From Candidatus Scalindua sp. (GTDB lineage: Bacteria; Planctomycetota; Brocadiia; Brocadiales; Scalinduaceae): a stretch of 64,000 bases of DNA. The notes beneath the pieces are model-generated. The model searched no databases. It was not told the DNA's origin and saw nothing but the letters and a program-made list of their open reading frames with translations. The stretch is taken from the NCBI GenBank assembly GCA_031316155.1, contig JALDRB010000004.1, positions 248,001-312,000 of the forward strand, read 5' to 3'. A program made the translations under genes and the position numbers. Shown here one piece after another: positions 45,588 through 54,984 of the stretch. Numbering within the stretch: the stretch's first letter is position 1; the number at the start of each line of letters is the position of its first letter.

Positions 45588-47021
45588 ATGGGTATTCAAT
45601 TTTCAGTTATATGTGGCTGCCAAATCTTTGTGTTGTCTCTCGTGATTACGTATATCTTAATACCGAGAATGTGTTTGTATGCTAATAAAATAGGTTTATT
45701 GGATTATTCAAACAAACGTAAAGTTCACAAAGTTGGAAGACCGTTAATTGGAGGCATTGCAATTGCGATATCCCTTTCTGTTACTTGTTTCTTGTTTATA
45801 GAAACGAAACAAATTTTCTCATTTTATGTGGGTATGATTATCGTTCTCTTAACAGGTTTTTGTGATGATTATAAAAAGCTAACTCCCAAATGGAAATTAC
45901 TGGCGCAAATAATCACGGCTATTATCGTAATTCATTCTGGAAAAATTGTACTGCTGTCTTTTGGTAATATTCTCTCTTTTGGTCCAGTTAATCTTGGCAT
46001 TTTCGCTGTCCCGGTGACCATTCTTTATATTGTAGGCGTTATTAACGCAACCAATATGATTGACGGTGTAGATGGGCTTGTGGGCACAGTTTCTACTATT
46101 GCCTTCATATCTTTTGGTATACTTGCGTACATAAACAACCAGCCTTTGTATTTGTTATTAAGTATTGCACTGAGCGGTTGTGTTATTGCCTTTCTCAGAT
46201 ATAACTGGAATCCATCAATATTGTTCTTAGGCGATGCCGGTAGCTTTTTGCTTGGTTTTTCCATGGTCTTTTTATCTATCGCTATAAGTCAAAAACATAA
46301 TAGTGTTGTTCCGCCATTTGTCCCTCTATTAATACTAGCTTTTCCTATTGCTGATCTTACCAGTGTTTCTCTTAGGAGAATAATTAACGGCAAAAATCCT
46401 TTCTCTGCCGACAAGTCCCATATCCACCATATCTTATTAAGGTTAGGCTTCAAGAAAAAACATGTTGTTTTGATTATTGCTTTAATAACAACAATATTTT
46501 CAGCCCTGGGGATTGCAGGTACTATTTACAGAATACCTGAATATTATCTGTTTTCAATCTTTTTAGCATTTTTTATCGTACATTTTACCTTTTCGCTTTG
46601 TATAAAAAAGTTACTTAGATTTAAGTTTAGGGGTAAAAAAGGTTGGCATCATGTGCAGACTGAAACAGTGCCCATGGAGCCCATGCACAAGATGGTTAAA
46701 ATAAGTAATAAAAGAATTTATTCGCGTAACACCCGATGTTGGGAAATTTTATGCATGATAGAAACTGATAAGAGGAAACTGTTCAATTCCAGCGAATTGA
46801 TGAATATCAGTTTTGGTGGTTTTGCGGCTAAGATAGATGAATATTTGACAAACTGTGAACACGAAATAAATTTAGTCTTACCTGAAAATAATAATGTCAA
46901 AGAATTGAGTGCGATTGCAGAAGTTGTGTGGATGCACAGGGATAATGGCTCGTACATATATGGTTTTAAATTTAGAGAAATGGGTAAAGAGCAGAGAGAC
47001 ATTTTAAAATGTTATTTGTAA
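45588..47021 (+). CDS. WecA/MraY-type polyprenyl-phosphate sugar-1-phosphate transferase fused to PilZ
   Basis: A 477-residue fusion. Residues 1-345 are a multi-helix transferase of the WecA/TagO/MraY family that loads the first sugar phosphate onto undecaprenyl phosphate. Landmarks are KVHKVGRPLIGGIAI, TGFCDDYKKLTPKWK, NATNMIDGVDGL, FLGDAGSFLLGF and HIHHILLRLG (the WecA-type His motif). Residues 370-477 form a soluble PilZ-like domain with RIYSR (376-380, the RxxxR motif) and NISFGG (406-411, the D/NxSxxG motif), then LVLPENNNVKELSAIAEVVW. Both c-di-GMP contact motifs are intact, so the start of polymer synthesis may respond directly to c-di-GMP. It heads the exopolysaccharide cluster. The fusion looks genuine, with no stop or frameshift. 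Confidence 0.88.
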   Translation: MGIQFSVICGCQIFVLSLVITYILIPRMCLYANKIGLLDYSNKRKVHKVGRPLIGGIAIAISLSVTCFLFIETKQIFSFYVGMIIVLLTGFCDDYKKLTPKWKLLAQIITAIIVIHSGKIVLLSFGNILSFGPVNLGIFAVPVTILYIVGVINATNMIDGVDGLVGTVSTIAFISFGILAYINNQPLYLLLSIALSGCVIAFLRYNWNPSILFLGDAGSFLLGFSMVFLSIAISQKHNSVVPPFVPLLILAFPIADLTSVSLRRIINGKNPFSADKSHIHHILLRLGFKKKHVVLIIALITTIFSALGIAGTIYRIPEYYLFSIFLAFFIVHFTFSLCIKKLLRFKFRGKKGWHHVQTETVPMEPMHKMVKISNKRIYSRNTRCWEILCMIETDKRKLFNSSELMNISFGGFAAKIDEYLTNCEHEINLVLPENNNVKELSAIAEVVWMHRDNGSYIYGFKFREMGKEQRDILKCYL

Positions 47022-47373
47022 GTTAGCAGATTTGTTCTGTTATAGAATCCTTATGGATAAGGAAAGCCATGGGTGATTTGAGGCACAAAATAGACGTGTC
47101 TTTAAACGTACAAGGATGTACGTGGGGAGATGAAGGTGATATTTCCCTGATTGTGCAAGGCGTAGCTATAGAAAAGTTTGTTTTGAGAGGAAGTTCATAC
47201 ACGTTTCAAACAAAACGTATTCTGTGACTGAGAGGGCGGAGCTGTGTCTGCACTCTATAAGGCAAAGTTATTACACAAATAACTAAATATAGTTGAGAAT
47301 TCCAGCCGTCTGCGTGCCTAGCAAGCAAACAGATGATTACTTACAGGCAGGCTTCAAACTTACAAAACTATTT
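47022..47373. other. Spacer within the polysaccharide cluster
   Basis: About 350 bases between the transferase and the export-protein gene. It has scattered short open frames only. An upstream extension of the next gene's frame (from 47293) lacks an ATG and signal features. Confidence 0.35.
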
Positions 47374-48024
47374 ATGCGAATGCTGAAAAAAACAGTTCTA
47401 GTTTTTGTGGTCATTACTATTATGCTTTTACAAGCATTGTTTGAAGCTGTAGGTGAAAAAGTCACTAACGCTTCTTCCGCAGAAAACCAGACACAGAACA
47501 ACCAAAATTATGATGAATACTTGCTCCAACCAGGAGATCAACTAAGCATTAAATTTTTCTATAACCCCAATTTAAATGAAGAAGGGATAAATGGAGAAGG
47601 GATAATAGTTCTGCCTGATGGTCGTGTTTCTCTGCAATTGGTACAGGGAGTCATGGCCGCCGGTATGACGGTAAAAGAATTTACAAACCTGCTAAAGGAA
47701 AAATATTCACAAATACTCGAAAAACCTGATATTACAGTAATAGTTCTTCGTTCCAAACAAAAAGTTTATGTGGGTGGCGAGGTGGAGGAGCCACAAATGA
47801 TCAATTTGGAAGGCCCCATGACGGTATTGCAGTCTATCTTACAGGCAGGAGGTTTTAAAGATGCAGCTAGACACAGCAAAGTAATAGTCATACGCCATAA
47901 TGTTGATAATACAAGGCAAATCATCCCGGTGAATATAAAAGAAGTTATAAATGGCACTGACTTGACCCAGGACATTAATCTTGTGCCTAATGATATTGTC
48001 TATGTGAAAGAGGCATATTTTTGA
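47374..48024 (+). CDS. Polysaccharide export protein, Wza-like (Poly_export/SLBB)
   Basis: A 216-residue protein with an N-terminal hydrophobic signal (KTVLVFVVITIMLLQALF). A Poly_export domain follows (YLLQPGDQLSIKFFYNPNLNE...VLPDGRVSLQLVQGVMAAGMT) and then one SLBB domain (KVYVGGEVEEPQMINLEGPMTVLQSILQAGGF). This is a short relative of Wza, the outer-membrane exit channel for capsule or exopolysaccharide. A lipobox is not evident. The start is uncertain between ATG 47374 and 47380, and neither has a clear ribosome-binding site. It stands 182 bases before the Wzc-like kinase, its expected partner. Confidence 0.9.
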   Translation: MRMLKKTVLVFVVITIMLLQALFEAVGEKVTNASSAENQTQNNQNYDEYLLQPGDQLSIKFFYNPNLNEEGINGEGIIVLPDGRVSLQLVQGVMAAGMTVKEFTNLLKEKYSQILEKPDITVIVLRSKQKVYVGGEVEEPQMINLEGPMTVLQSILQAGGFKDAARHSKVIVIRHNVDNTRQIIPVNIKEVINGTDLTQDINLVPNDIVYVKEAYF

Positions 48025-48089
48025 TTACCATATGAGGAATTTCAAAAAATCCCACGAAACACACGAAAAGATGCAAAACTTCTTTTTTC

Positions 48090-48171
48090 CTCACGCCAAG
48101 ACGCTAAGAACGCAAAGGGGTTTTGCTTTGGGAATATTTCTTTTTCTTAGCGAACTTAGCTTGTGCGTGAG
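48090..48171. repeat. Imperfect long hairpin between wza- and wzc-like genes
   Basis: ctcacgc (48090-48096) matches gcgtgag (48165-48171), and the inner arms (cgctaag.../cttagcg) also pair. The whole resembles a dispersed palindromic repeat built on acacgaaaa and cttagcg words. It could act as a partial terminator or an RNA stabiliser inside the operon. Confidence 0.45.
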
Positions 48172-48206
48172 AAATAGTAGTTGCCGAAGGCTTAATTTTT
48201 TAAAAC

Positions 48207-50813
48207 ATGGAAAAAGATAAAATGGTTGCTATCGAACATGATTTTACTTTCATGGATTTTCTGACAGTTATATACAAGCATAAGTACAAGATCCTTGTCA
48301 TTTTTCTCAGCATAGTAACTACGGTAGCGCTCTACACTTTTCGAATGACTCCCATATATGAAGCCGAGACAAGGCTGATTATCAAACCGGGTAGGGAAAA
48401 TATATATAAGCCTGAAGTAGGCGATGATAATCGTTCAATAATCACTTCTGATCGGACTGAAATGCTTAATTCAGAGATCGAAATTATTACCAGTCGGGAC
48501 CTTGCTGAAAAAGCTGTAACTACGATAGGTCTAGATACTATTTATCCAGATAGTATAAATACTAATCCTGCAGATGTGAATCCTCTGGAATCAGCCGCAT
48601 TAAGATTTCAGCGTGATTTATCAGCCGAAAGGGTAAAAAATTCCGGTATTATTAAGGTTTCCTTTCAACACTGTGATCCGCAAATTGCAGCCAGATCTGT
48701 TAATCTATTGGTTGAGCTTTTTAAAGAGAAACATCTTCAAACCTTTAGTAACCCAAAGTCAACTCCTTTTTTGGAGGAGAAACTGGAGACCTATAGAAAG
48801 ATACTGAAAGAATCGGAAGGCAGATTAGAGGCCTTTAAACAAGAATACAAGATTTCCTCTCTTGATGAGCAGAGGAATCTTCTCCTGGAGCAGCGGATTG
48901 AATTCGACAGCTCATTAAAGATGGCTGAAAATCGGATTGGCGAATTACGAAAAAAACTCACTTCCATGAATATCAAGACACAAATCAATGCAGAGGATGT
49001 GCCGCTTTATACTGAAACAGAAGGATCTGACATAATCGACAACGCCAGGGTCAGGTTGTTTGATCTTCAGCAAAGGGAAAAAGAACTGACAAGACAGTAT
49101 AAAGACCATTCCCGCATGGTTACTGACGTACGAAAAGAAATCCGGTTTGTAAAAGATTTTTTAAAAGAACAGGAAGCGCTTAAGGCCATGGCATTGCTCC
49201 AATCCCAGGAGGCTATAAGTACTGAATTCAAAGAGCAATTGAAGGCGTTAGATAAGGAGATTCAAACACTTGACCTTTGGGAAGATGGACTCAGAGATCT
49301 GGAACGAGAGCAAATAATTAATGAGAATAACTACAAAATCTATATAGGAAAATTAGAGGATGCCCGTATTTCAGATGAAATGGATCGCCAAAAGATCGCC
49401 AGCATAAGTGTGATAGAGGAGGCTATTATTCCGAATCGTCCGGTTAAACCACGAAAGAAGGTAAATGTTGCACTTGGTATTGTGGTTGGCGCCCTTACGG
49501 CATTGGGACTGGCCTTTCTCTTTGAGCAGGTGGACAACTCTGTGAGGACTCCGGATGATGTGAGAAGGCGCCTGGGGATGGCAGTATTGGGGATGATACC
49601 CTATGATAAATCTCTGAAAAGGAGTAAGACACTTGCCTTACTCCAAAACGAGACTCATAATGAAAAGAAGAAACATGCGCAAGGTTATTACGAATATGAT
49701 TTCTCGGCCAATCTTGTTCCCGGCTTCCCATTGATGCATTCCGGGATGTCCGGGCATGTGCTTCTGATAGAGAGTTCAACCTCCGGGGAGGGTAAGAGCA
49801 CAGTGCTTGCAAGATCAGCCCTTAACCTGGCGAGGGGAGGCTTGCGTGTGGTCATGGTAGATGCTGATGTGCTGCGGCCATCCCTCCATAACATGTTCAG
49901 TGTAAATGGTGTAGGGGAAAAAGGACTTATTCCGGCTATGACTCATGTTCTATCCCAGAAAATACAACAGGGGACACTGGATGAATACAGTGTGAATGAT
50001 CTATTTTCTGTCATTGCTTTAAAAAAAGAGAGCGGTAAGCTTACTGTCAAAAATGATACTCACGGAATGACGGCTGTCTTTGATAAAGGATGTCTCTTTC
50101 AATTGCAGAGCCGTGATGTCCCTTATCATAATCGATTGGGAACCATGCTCCTTAATGGGAATTTCATTACCGAGAGTCAGTTAAAGGATTCCCTGGATCG
50201 AAACCAGCGCACAGGTCAGCCTTTAGGATATATCCTTCTCAATGCCGGATACATTAATCAGGGGCAATTACAGGGTCCGCTTAAACTGCAGATGGAGGAA
50301 CTCCTTCAGAAACTTTTTAGTTGGAAACAGGGCGCCTTTACATTTGAACCAGGCAGCATTGAGACCTGCAAAGACGAGAGAATACATTTTGAGGAAGATT
50401 ATGCACCAATCATCAGTCGTTTGGGGCGAATGGGGGGGAGCCGCTTGCTGGAAAGAGAGGTGCTCTCAAACATACAATCCCTGGATGAACCAAATCTATC
50501 ACTCTTGCCGGCAGGCGCCGTAGGCGTAAAACCTGATGGTCTATCATATTTCGCACTCCTTGGAAAGTTTTTGGGCATACTGAAACAACACTTTAACGTA
50601 GTGCTTGTTGATGCCCCGCCGATACTGGAGACGATGGGTAGTTTTAAACCCTTACTTTCATTGGTAGATGGAGTTATCTTTGTGATAAAACCTGGGCAAG
50701 TATCTATCAAGAATATCAATGAAGCAGTAAGTTGCATAAAAGAGTCCGAAACCAAGATCATTGGAACAGTCCTGAACCAGACAAAGAAAGGACAGGGATA
50801 TTATTATAAATAA
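48207..50813 (+). CDS. Wzc-like polysaccharide co-polymerase/BY-kinase with DUF4388-MshEN-like insert
   Basis: An 868-residue protein. Residues 10-430 hold a Wzz chain-length domain with two membrane helices (YKILVIFLSIVTTVALYTF; VALGIVVGALTALGLAFLF) and a long coiled coil. The tyrosine-kinase domain has Walker A SSTSGEGKST (about 523-532), Walker A' VVMVDADVLRP (about 549-559) and Walker B VLVDAPP (about 798). Between A' and B lies an extra segment of roughly 170 residues. It starts with a DUF4388/PATAN-like part (LFSVIALKKESGKLTVKN...GCLFQLQ) followed by two MshEN-type repeats: RLGTMLLNGNFITESQLKDS and LGYILLNAGYINQGQLQGPL. The tail ends GYYYK, a short tyrosine cluster. I infer c-di-GMP control of kinase or polymerase state. 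Confidence 0.88.
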   Translation: MEKDKMVAIEHDFTFMDFLTVIYKHKYKILVIFLSIVTTVALYTFRMTPIYEAETRLIIKPGRENIYKPEVGDDNRSIITSDRTEMLNSEIEIITSRDLAEKAVTTIGLDTIYPDSINTNPADVNPLESAALRFQRDLSAERVKNSGIIKVSFQHCDPQIAARSVNLLVELFKEKHLQTFSNPKSTPFLEEKLETYRKILKESEGRLEAFKQEYKISSLDEQRNLLLEQRIEFDSSLKMAENRIGELRKKLTSMNIKTQINAEDVPLYTETEGSDIIDNARVRLFDLQQREKELTRQYKDHSRMVTDVRKEIRFVKDFLKEQEALKAMALLQSQEAISTEFKEQLKALDKEIQTLDLWEDGLRDLEREQIINENNYKIYIGKLEDARISDEMDRQKIASISVIEEAIIPNRPVKPRKKVNVALGIVVGALTALGLAFLFEQVDNSVRTPDDVRRRLGMAVLGMIPYDKSLKRSKTLALLQNETHNEKKKHAQGYYEYDFSANLVPGFPLMHSGMSGHVLLIESSTSGEGKSTVLARSALNLARGGLRVVMVDADVLRPSLHNMFSVNGVGEKGLIPAMTHVLSQKIQQGTLDEYSVNDLFSVIALKKESGKLTVKNDTHGMTAVFDKGCLFQLQSRDVPYHNRLGTMLLNGNFITESQLKDSLDRNQRTGQPLGYILLNAGYINQGQLQGPLKLQMEELLQKLFSWKQGAFTFEPGSIETCKDERIHFEEDYAPIISRLGRMGGSRLLEREVLSNIQSLDEPNLSLLPAGAVGVKPDGLSYFALLGKFLGILKQHFNVVLVDAPPILETMGSFKPLLSLVDGVIFVIKPGQVSIKNINEAVSCIKESETKIIGTVLNQTKKGQGYYYK

Positions 50814-51063
50814 TGGTCTGCACCAAATTTATTTAAGTGACTAAAATGAACTAAAGTGTAACGCAGAGCGCCCCAGTTAAATAAACTTTGGTTTAACGGG
50901 GTAAACACGAAGCATGGCGCAAAGCGTTAAGCATATAACAAATTATGTTATGGTCAATTTTAGATTTCAAGATCTTAAAACTTGCCCTGTGTAATATTTT
51001 TGAAGATCAACTTTGAATAATAAATTTATCAAGGAATATATCCTACTTAAATGGAAGTATTAA

Positions 51064-51273
51064 AAAGGTTTATTAAACAGGGTAAAGCAGTTGGCAATCG
51101 AAATCGCAAATGAGCTTTTTGATGTTGCAGATGATCTTGAACAGAAAAGGCTATACAGGTTTGCAGAGCAACTTAGAGGTTCTGGAATGTCTATGTCAAA
51201 TAACATAGCCGAAGGCTCAGGATCCTCTTCAAAGAATGAAGAGGAATTCGTTGAAAGGGCTGTCCTGTTTTAG
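51064..51273 (+). pseudogene. Truncated four-helix-bundle (S23-like) protein
   Basis: The frame encodes VKQLAIEIANELFDVADDLE followed by RFAEQLRGSGMSMSNNIAEGSGSSS, which matches the first two helices of the four-helix-bundle protein family (S/SNIAEG signature). It stops after EEEFVERAVLF, so the second half of a normal protein of about 120 residues is missing, and the proper N-terminal DLxVW motif is absent too. First element of the broken-gene mosaic after the polysaccharide locus. Confidence 0.6.
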
Positions 51274-51288
51274 GTGGGTGCTCTCCAA

Positions 51289-51372
51289 AAGCAATTAGGT
51301 TTGAAAAAAGAATTTGAACAATGGGATGAATTGAGCGATGAAGCCCTTGTTAACTTTGAGGGTGGTCTTTGA
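51289..51372 (+). pseudogene. Tail of an antitoxin gene upstream of mazF-like remnant
   Basis: KQLGLKKEFEQWDELSDEAL VNFEGGL ends in a TGA that overlaps the TTG of the mazF-like frame, the standard coupling of a MazE-type antitoxin with its toxin. Only the last 27 codons remain. Confidence 0.4.
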
Positions 51373-51631
51373 AGAAAAGTGAAATATGGAGTGTTGCTAT
51401 TCAAGTGTCAAATGGCCATGAGCAAAGTGGCATGAGACCGGTTGTTGTTCTGTCTCAAGTTGAAGTTAACGCCGATTTACTTCCAACCTTCAGGCATTGC
51501 GATTTCCTCATACAATCAATGTGCATCCAACAGAGGAAAATTGTTTAATGCAAGAGTCTGTTGCTTTGACTTTTCAACTGCGTGCAATCGACCAGAAAAG
51601 ACTGAAGAAAAAGATTAAGTGTGTTACTTGA
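51369..51631 (+). pseudogene. MazF/PemK-like toxin, broken
   Basis: Starts with LKKSEIWSVAIQVSNGHEQSG and MRPVVVLSQVEVN, the MazF opening (GEIW...G.EQ.G.RPVVVLS). It then lacks the PLT strand region, and shifts frame into LRFPHTINVHPTEENCLMQE and SVALTFQLRAIDQKRLKKKI before TGA at 51629-51631. One frameshift and a small internal deletion disable this mRNA interferase. The last 50 bases of this gene and what follows recur near 59010-59060, showing that the area has been copied and rearranged. Confidence 0.7.
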
Positions 51632-51645
51632 AAGCGTGCTTCACG

Positions 51646-51790
51646 AATTATCGAATCAGCAATTTAACGAATCAGCGAATTGACGAATTATCAAATTTGC
51701 AGACTTTAATTATCCCATGAGCGAAGAACCATGAGCCATGGCCAATGACAAATACCTTATTCTGCTTTCAAGGTCTGACCCCATGGGTTG
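51646..51790. repeat. Composite boundary repeat: 8-mer run, 7-mer run, ggtctgacc tag
   Basis: A run of degenerate octamers (consensus gaattanc) to about 51705, then agactttaattatcccatgag, a short run of catgagc/catgaac heptamers, and then acaaataccttattctgctttcaaggtctgacc. The same order recurs at 53405, 61452 and, in part, elsewhere. Confidence 0.7.
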
Positions 51791-51857
51791 ACCCATGGGT
51801 CTCCCGTTAAATTCGAAAACTATTTAACTGGGGAGTCAAGATTTAATCTCCTAAATG

Positions 51858-52848
51858 ATGGAAATCTACAATCCACATGATAAATTCTTCAAAGAAACTT
51901 TTCAATACGAGAAAATGTAGTAGATTTTCTTCAAAGATACTTTTCTGAAGAGATAGTTAAAAGCGGTTATCCACACTGTCACTTGATAATAACTCATATA
52001 TTGATGAGGAACTCAAAGAACATTATTCTGATATTGTATATACCTGTGTTTGCAAAAATAAAGAACTAAAGATAGCCTTTTTATTTGAACATAAGAGTTA
52101 CTGTGTAACATGTCCGTATCTACAGATATTACGATATCTTCTAAAGATATAGAGGAAACGAATATTAAGCAAACAGAAAGGCTCATGCTGGTAATTCCCG
52201 TGATTTTGTATCACGGCAAAGAAGAAGTGGAAAGCAAGGAGATTCAGTGAGTATTTTGAAGGGATAGATGAAACATTTATCAAGGTTGTTCCGGTATTTG
52301 AATATATACTCACAGACTTATCAAAATAGCAATGATGATATAAAGAATAAGATATTTAGAAAGGTTTCTCTTGAGATATCCTTGCTGATTATGAGAAATG
52401 TTTTCAATGAAAGTGAACTGGAAGGGAGAGCAGGATTTCTTTGGGGGTGTGAGGCAATATTTTGAAGAGGAAGAGGGGTAAGGTTCCTGGAAAGTGTAAT
52501 CCGGTATATATATAGTTCAACCGAGATAGAAGTAAACAAGGTTGTAAATACCATAAAAAATATATCAGAGAAGGAGGCGAGGAAATAAGTATGACAACTG
52601 CAGCAAAATTGATAGAAAAAGGTAAAATAGAAGGGAAGATAGAAGGGAAGATAGAAGGGAAGATAGAAGGGGAAAGATTGAAGGTGAGAAAGCATTATTA
52701 ATTCGTCTAATGGAGCGAAAGTGGGGTGAATTAAAACCTGACGTAAAGGAGCGTTTAAATAAAATAAACTCATCGGATGAATTGGAAGCATTAGGAGAAA
52801 AAATTATCATTTCCGAACATGTGGAAGGTCTATTCCCAAATGAATAAA
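51858..52848 (+). pseudogene. Rpn-family PD-(D/E)XK nuclease/transposase, left copy, frameshifted
   Basis: Corresponds to the intact gene at 59915-60883 but is 22 bases longer and broken by many indels, for example one T lost in the ctttttcaat run and a shuffled segment near 52430-52445. The C-terminal run of aagatagaaggg units (K-I-E-G) is two units longer than in the intact copy and contains a t-to-a difference per unit, which is hard to ascribe to random sequencing error. No full-length product is possible as given. Confidence 0.85.
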
Positions 52849-53031
52849 ATTGTTAACTCTGGTGCGTAGTTAAGGGTAGAGATTTGATAATCAATTATAG
52901 TTCTATTTGGCAAAGTAAGGTCAACGGCAGTCATGACCCCTTTTTTCAGCCTGAAAGAACATGGTTTTCGACACCGTCAATAAATGGGAGCTGTTTTGGT
53001 TTAAGTGCGGTATGCAATTAACAACTAATCA

Positions 53032-53304
53032 GACAATCGGTTTTCTGCGAACTCAAAAAGATTTTTTTAAAAGAGAATTTAGAGTTAAAGATCAGGTTTT
53101 GGCTCCTACGCCAGGGGCAATATTACAGATGAGAGAGATATTGATATTGTAGTAGAGCTTGAAGGCCTGACATGTTTTATATGATAGGCATTAAGCAGGT
53201 GATTGAAGTCTGTCGGCGTTAAAGTAGATATTGTTAGGCTTAGAGAAAAAAGATGAACAAGGCCTTAAAGCAAAAGAATAGAGAAGGATGTCATTTATGT
53301 ATGA
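53032..53304 (+). pseudogene. MNT-type nucleotidyltransferase antitoxin, left copy, broken
   Basis: Matches 61050-61346 but has lost bases at the catalytic region: the GSYARG segment is shifted out of frame, and there are further one-base changes around 53165-53280. The start context and stop are conserved. Confidence 0.8.
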
Positions 53305-53438
53305 CAGAGAACTTGTCATCGAGATTCTAAAGAATATAGGCTGGCACTGGAACAGGTTACTAAACGATTTCAAGTAATCCGGTCGAGTGATGATTTCATT
53401 AAGAAAGAATTGATGAATTATCAAGTTACAGACTTTAA
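53297..53438 (+). pseudogene. HepT-like toxin fragment, left copy
   Basis: Same truncated fragment as at 61339-61481: YDRELVIEILKNI, a frameshift, LEQVTKRFQVIRSSDDFIKK, and then the octamer repeat takes over. Confidence 0.7.
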
Positions 53439-53515
53439 TTATCCCTTGAGCGAAGAACCATGAGCCATGACCAAGGACAAATACCTTATTCTGCTTTCAA
53501 GTCTGACCCTCAGAG
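53405..53515. repeat. Composite boundary repeat
   Basis: gaattgatgaattatcaag octamers, agactttaattatccc, gaagaaccatgagccatgacc heptamers, and the caaataccttattctgctttcaagtctgaccc tag, as at 51646 and 61452. Confidence 0.65.
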
Positions 53516-53657
53516 GTTTTTTATACGTATGAAGGAGCGGTTTTTATTGTATAATAGTGCGTCGATACGACGAATATGAATTGTCACGAATGAGAAATGA
53601 TCCATATTTCCTTCAGCAATTAGGGGTGCAAAACATTACATTATGGAGGGATAAATG

Positions 53658-53951
53658 ATGTCAAAAACAGCAGAAAATGTTAAACGTATGCTTATATTAT
53701 ATCTAGAAAAGGATATTGCGGAGGGAAGGCCTATAATTGCTGGGACAAAGTTTCCAGTGTGTCAGTTGTAATTATATCTTAAAACAGGATGACTCCTGAA
53801 GAACTTGCGAAAGGAATTCCCTCATCTAAATCTTTCTCAGATATATGATGCGTTGTCTTACTATTACGACCATAAGGACGAAAGTGATAAAGACATTGAA
53901 AGTGGTAGTGAAATATCGTTGAGCAAAAAGCTTGGCGGGAAAAATGGATAA
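53658..53951 (+). pseudogene. DUF433 antitoxin, left copy, frameshifted
   Basis: Counterpart of 61703-61996. Equal total length hides compensating indels (for example acgtatgc for acatgc, and lost bases in gtgttcag and caggggatg), so the frame is broken internally. Confidence 0.8.
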
Positions 53952-54290
53952 AGCAAGGTTATATCTTGATGAAGATGTTCGTTTATTACTTGCTGAAGTG
54001 TTAAGGCAAGAGGGTACGACACCATACACGCTGTTGAAGTTAAAACTGTGTTAAGAGTGACTCTTAACAATTGGTATATGCTGAAAAAATCATAGAGCAA
54101 TTTTAACTCATAATATTAGAGATTATATTCTCCTCGCCAAAAGAATATTCGCATAAAGGTTTGAAACATAATGGGATTATTGTTTCTGATCAAGTAAGTT
54201 CGAAAAGTTGCTTAAAGGGTTCTAAAATTTCTTTATAGAAATTCTAAAAATTAGAGAATCAATTTATCTGGCTCCATAATTACAAGTATA
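53944..54290 (+). pseudogene. DUF5615 PIN-like toxin, left copy, broken
   Basis: Counterpart of 61989-62341. It shares that copy's lesions and has extra indels, including loss of part of the gttaagaggcatggtaag segment. Confidence 0.75.
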
Positions 54291-54554
54291 AATCCTTCTC
54301 ACTTGTTGTAAATGTTAAGATAGAAGATTCGAAAAAGATGATAAAATCAAAGTTTTCTACATTGCAGCATATAAGCAGACTTGCCAATGCCCTGAATCTA
54401 TCCATTGCATAAGACCGTAACACAGCTATGTAAGTCTATCAAGAAAACGCTCCGAAGCTAGTTGTTTCGTTGATTTGTTAATTTGGGTAGGGAGTATGAG
54501 TCATTGATTTACTTATACAATTCGGAAAATGGTCAGAGAGCAAGTAGAAAAAAG

Positions 54555-54692
54555 ATGGAAAGAAATAAGGCTGAATTAAAAACATTTGAAGATCTGGAGT
54601 GTTGGAAAGCGTGCTTCACGGATTATCAAATCAGCAAATTAACGAATAATCGAATTAACGAAGATTATCGAATAGTCGAATCAGCGAATTGA
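54555..54692 (+). pseudogene. Start of a four-helix-bundle protein, left copy
   Basis: ERNKAELKTFEDLECWKACF is the DLxxW opening of the four-helix-bundle family. The remainder is replaced by octamer repeats. One extra base relative to 62608-62769 changes the end. Confidence 0.6.
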
Positions 54693-54735
54693 TGAATTAT
54701 CAAATTTACAGACTTTAATTATCCCATGAGCCATG
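54625..54735. repeat. Octamer (gaattanc) repeat run
   Basis: Roughly ten imperfect 8-base units (aaattaac, gaataatc, gaattaac, gaatagtc, gaatcagc and so on), followed by agactttaattatcccatgagccatg. Confidence 0.7.
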
Positions 54736-54984
54736 TTCCTTCTTCTTATCTTCCTATCATCTTATCGAATAAGGTTTAATTTGGGAATTGGATTTTGGAA
54801 ATTATTTTGAAATTTATTTGAGTTTTGATATTTGCTTGCTTATCTGTGGTAAGCTTTTATGTCTTAGCATCTTCGTGGCAAAAATTATTAATCAGAAATT
54901 GAAGGGAATAATAATTGAATAATGAAGGTTTGGCCCCATTACACTTATAAGGCGCCACACTACATGGCTAGAGGAGGTTGATTT

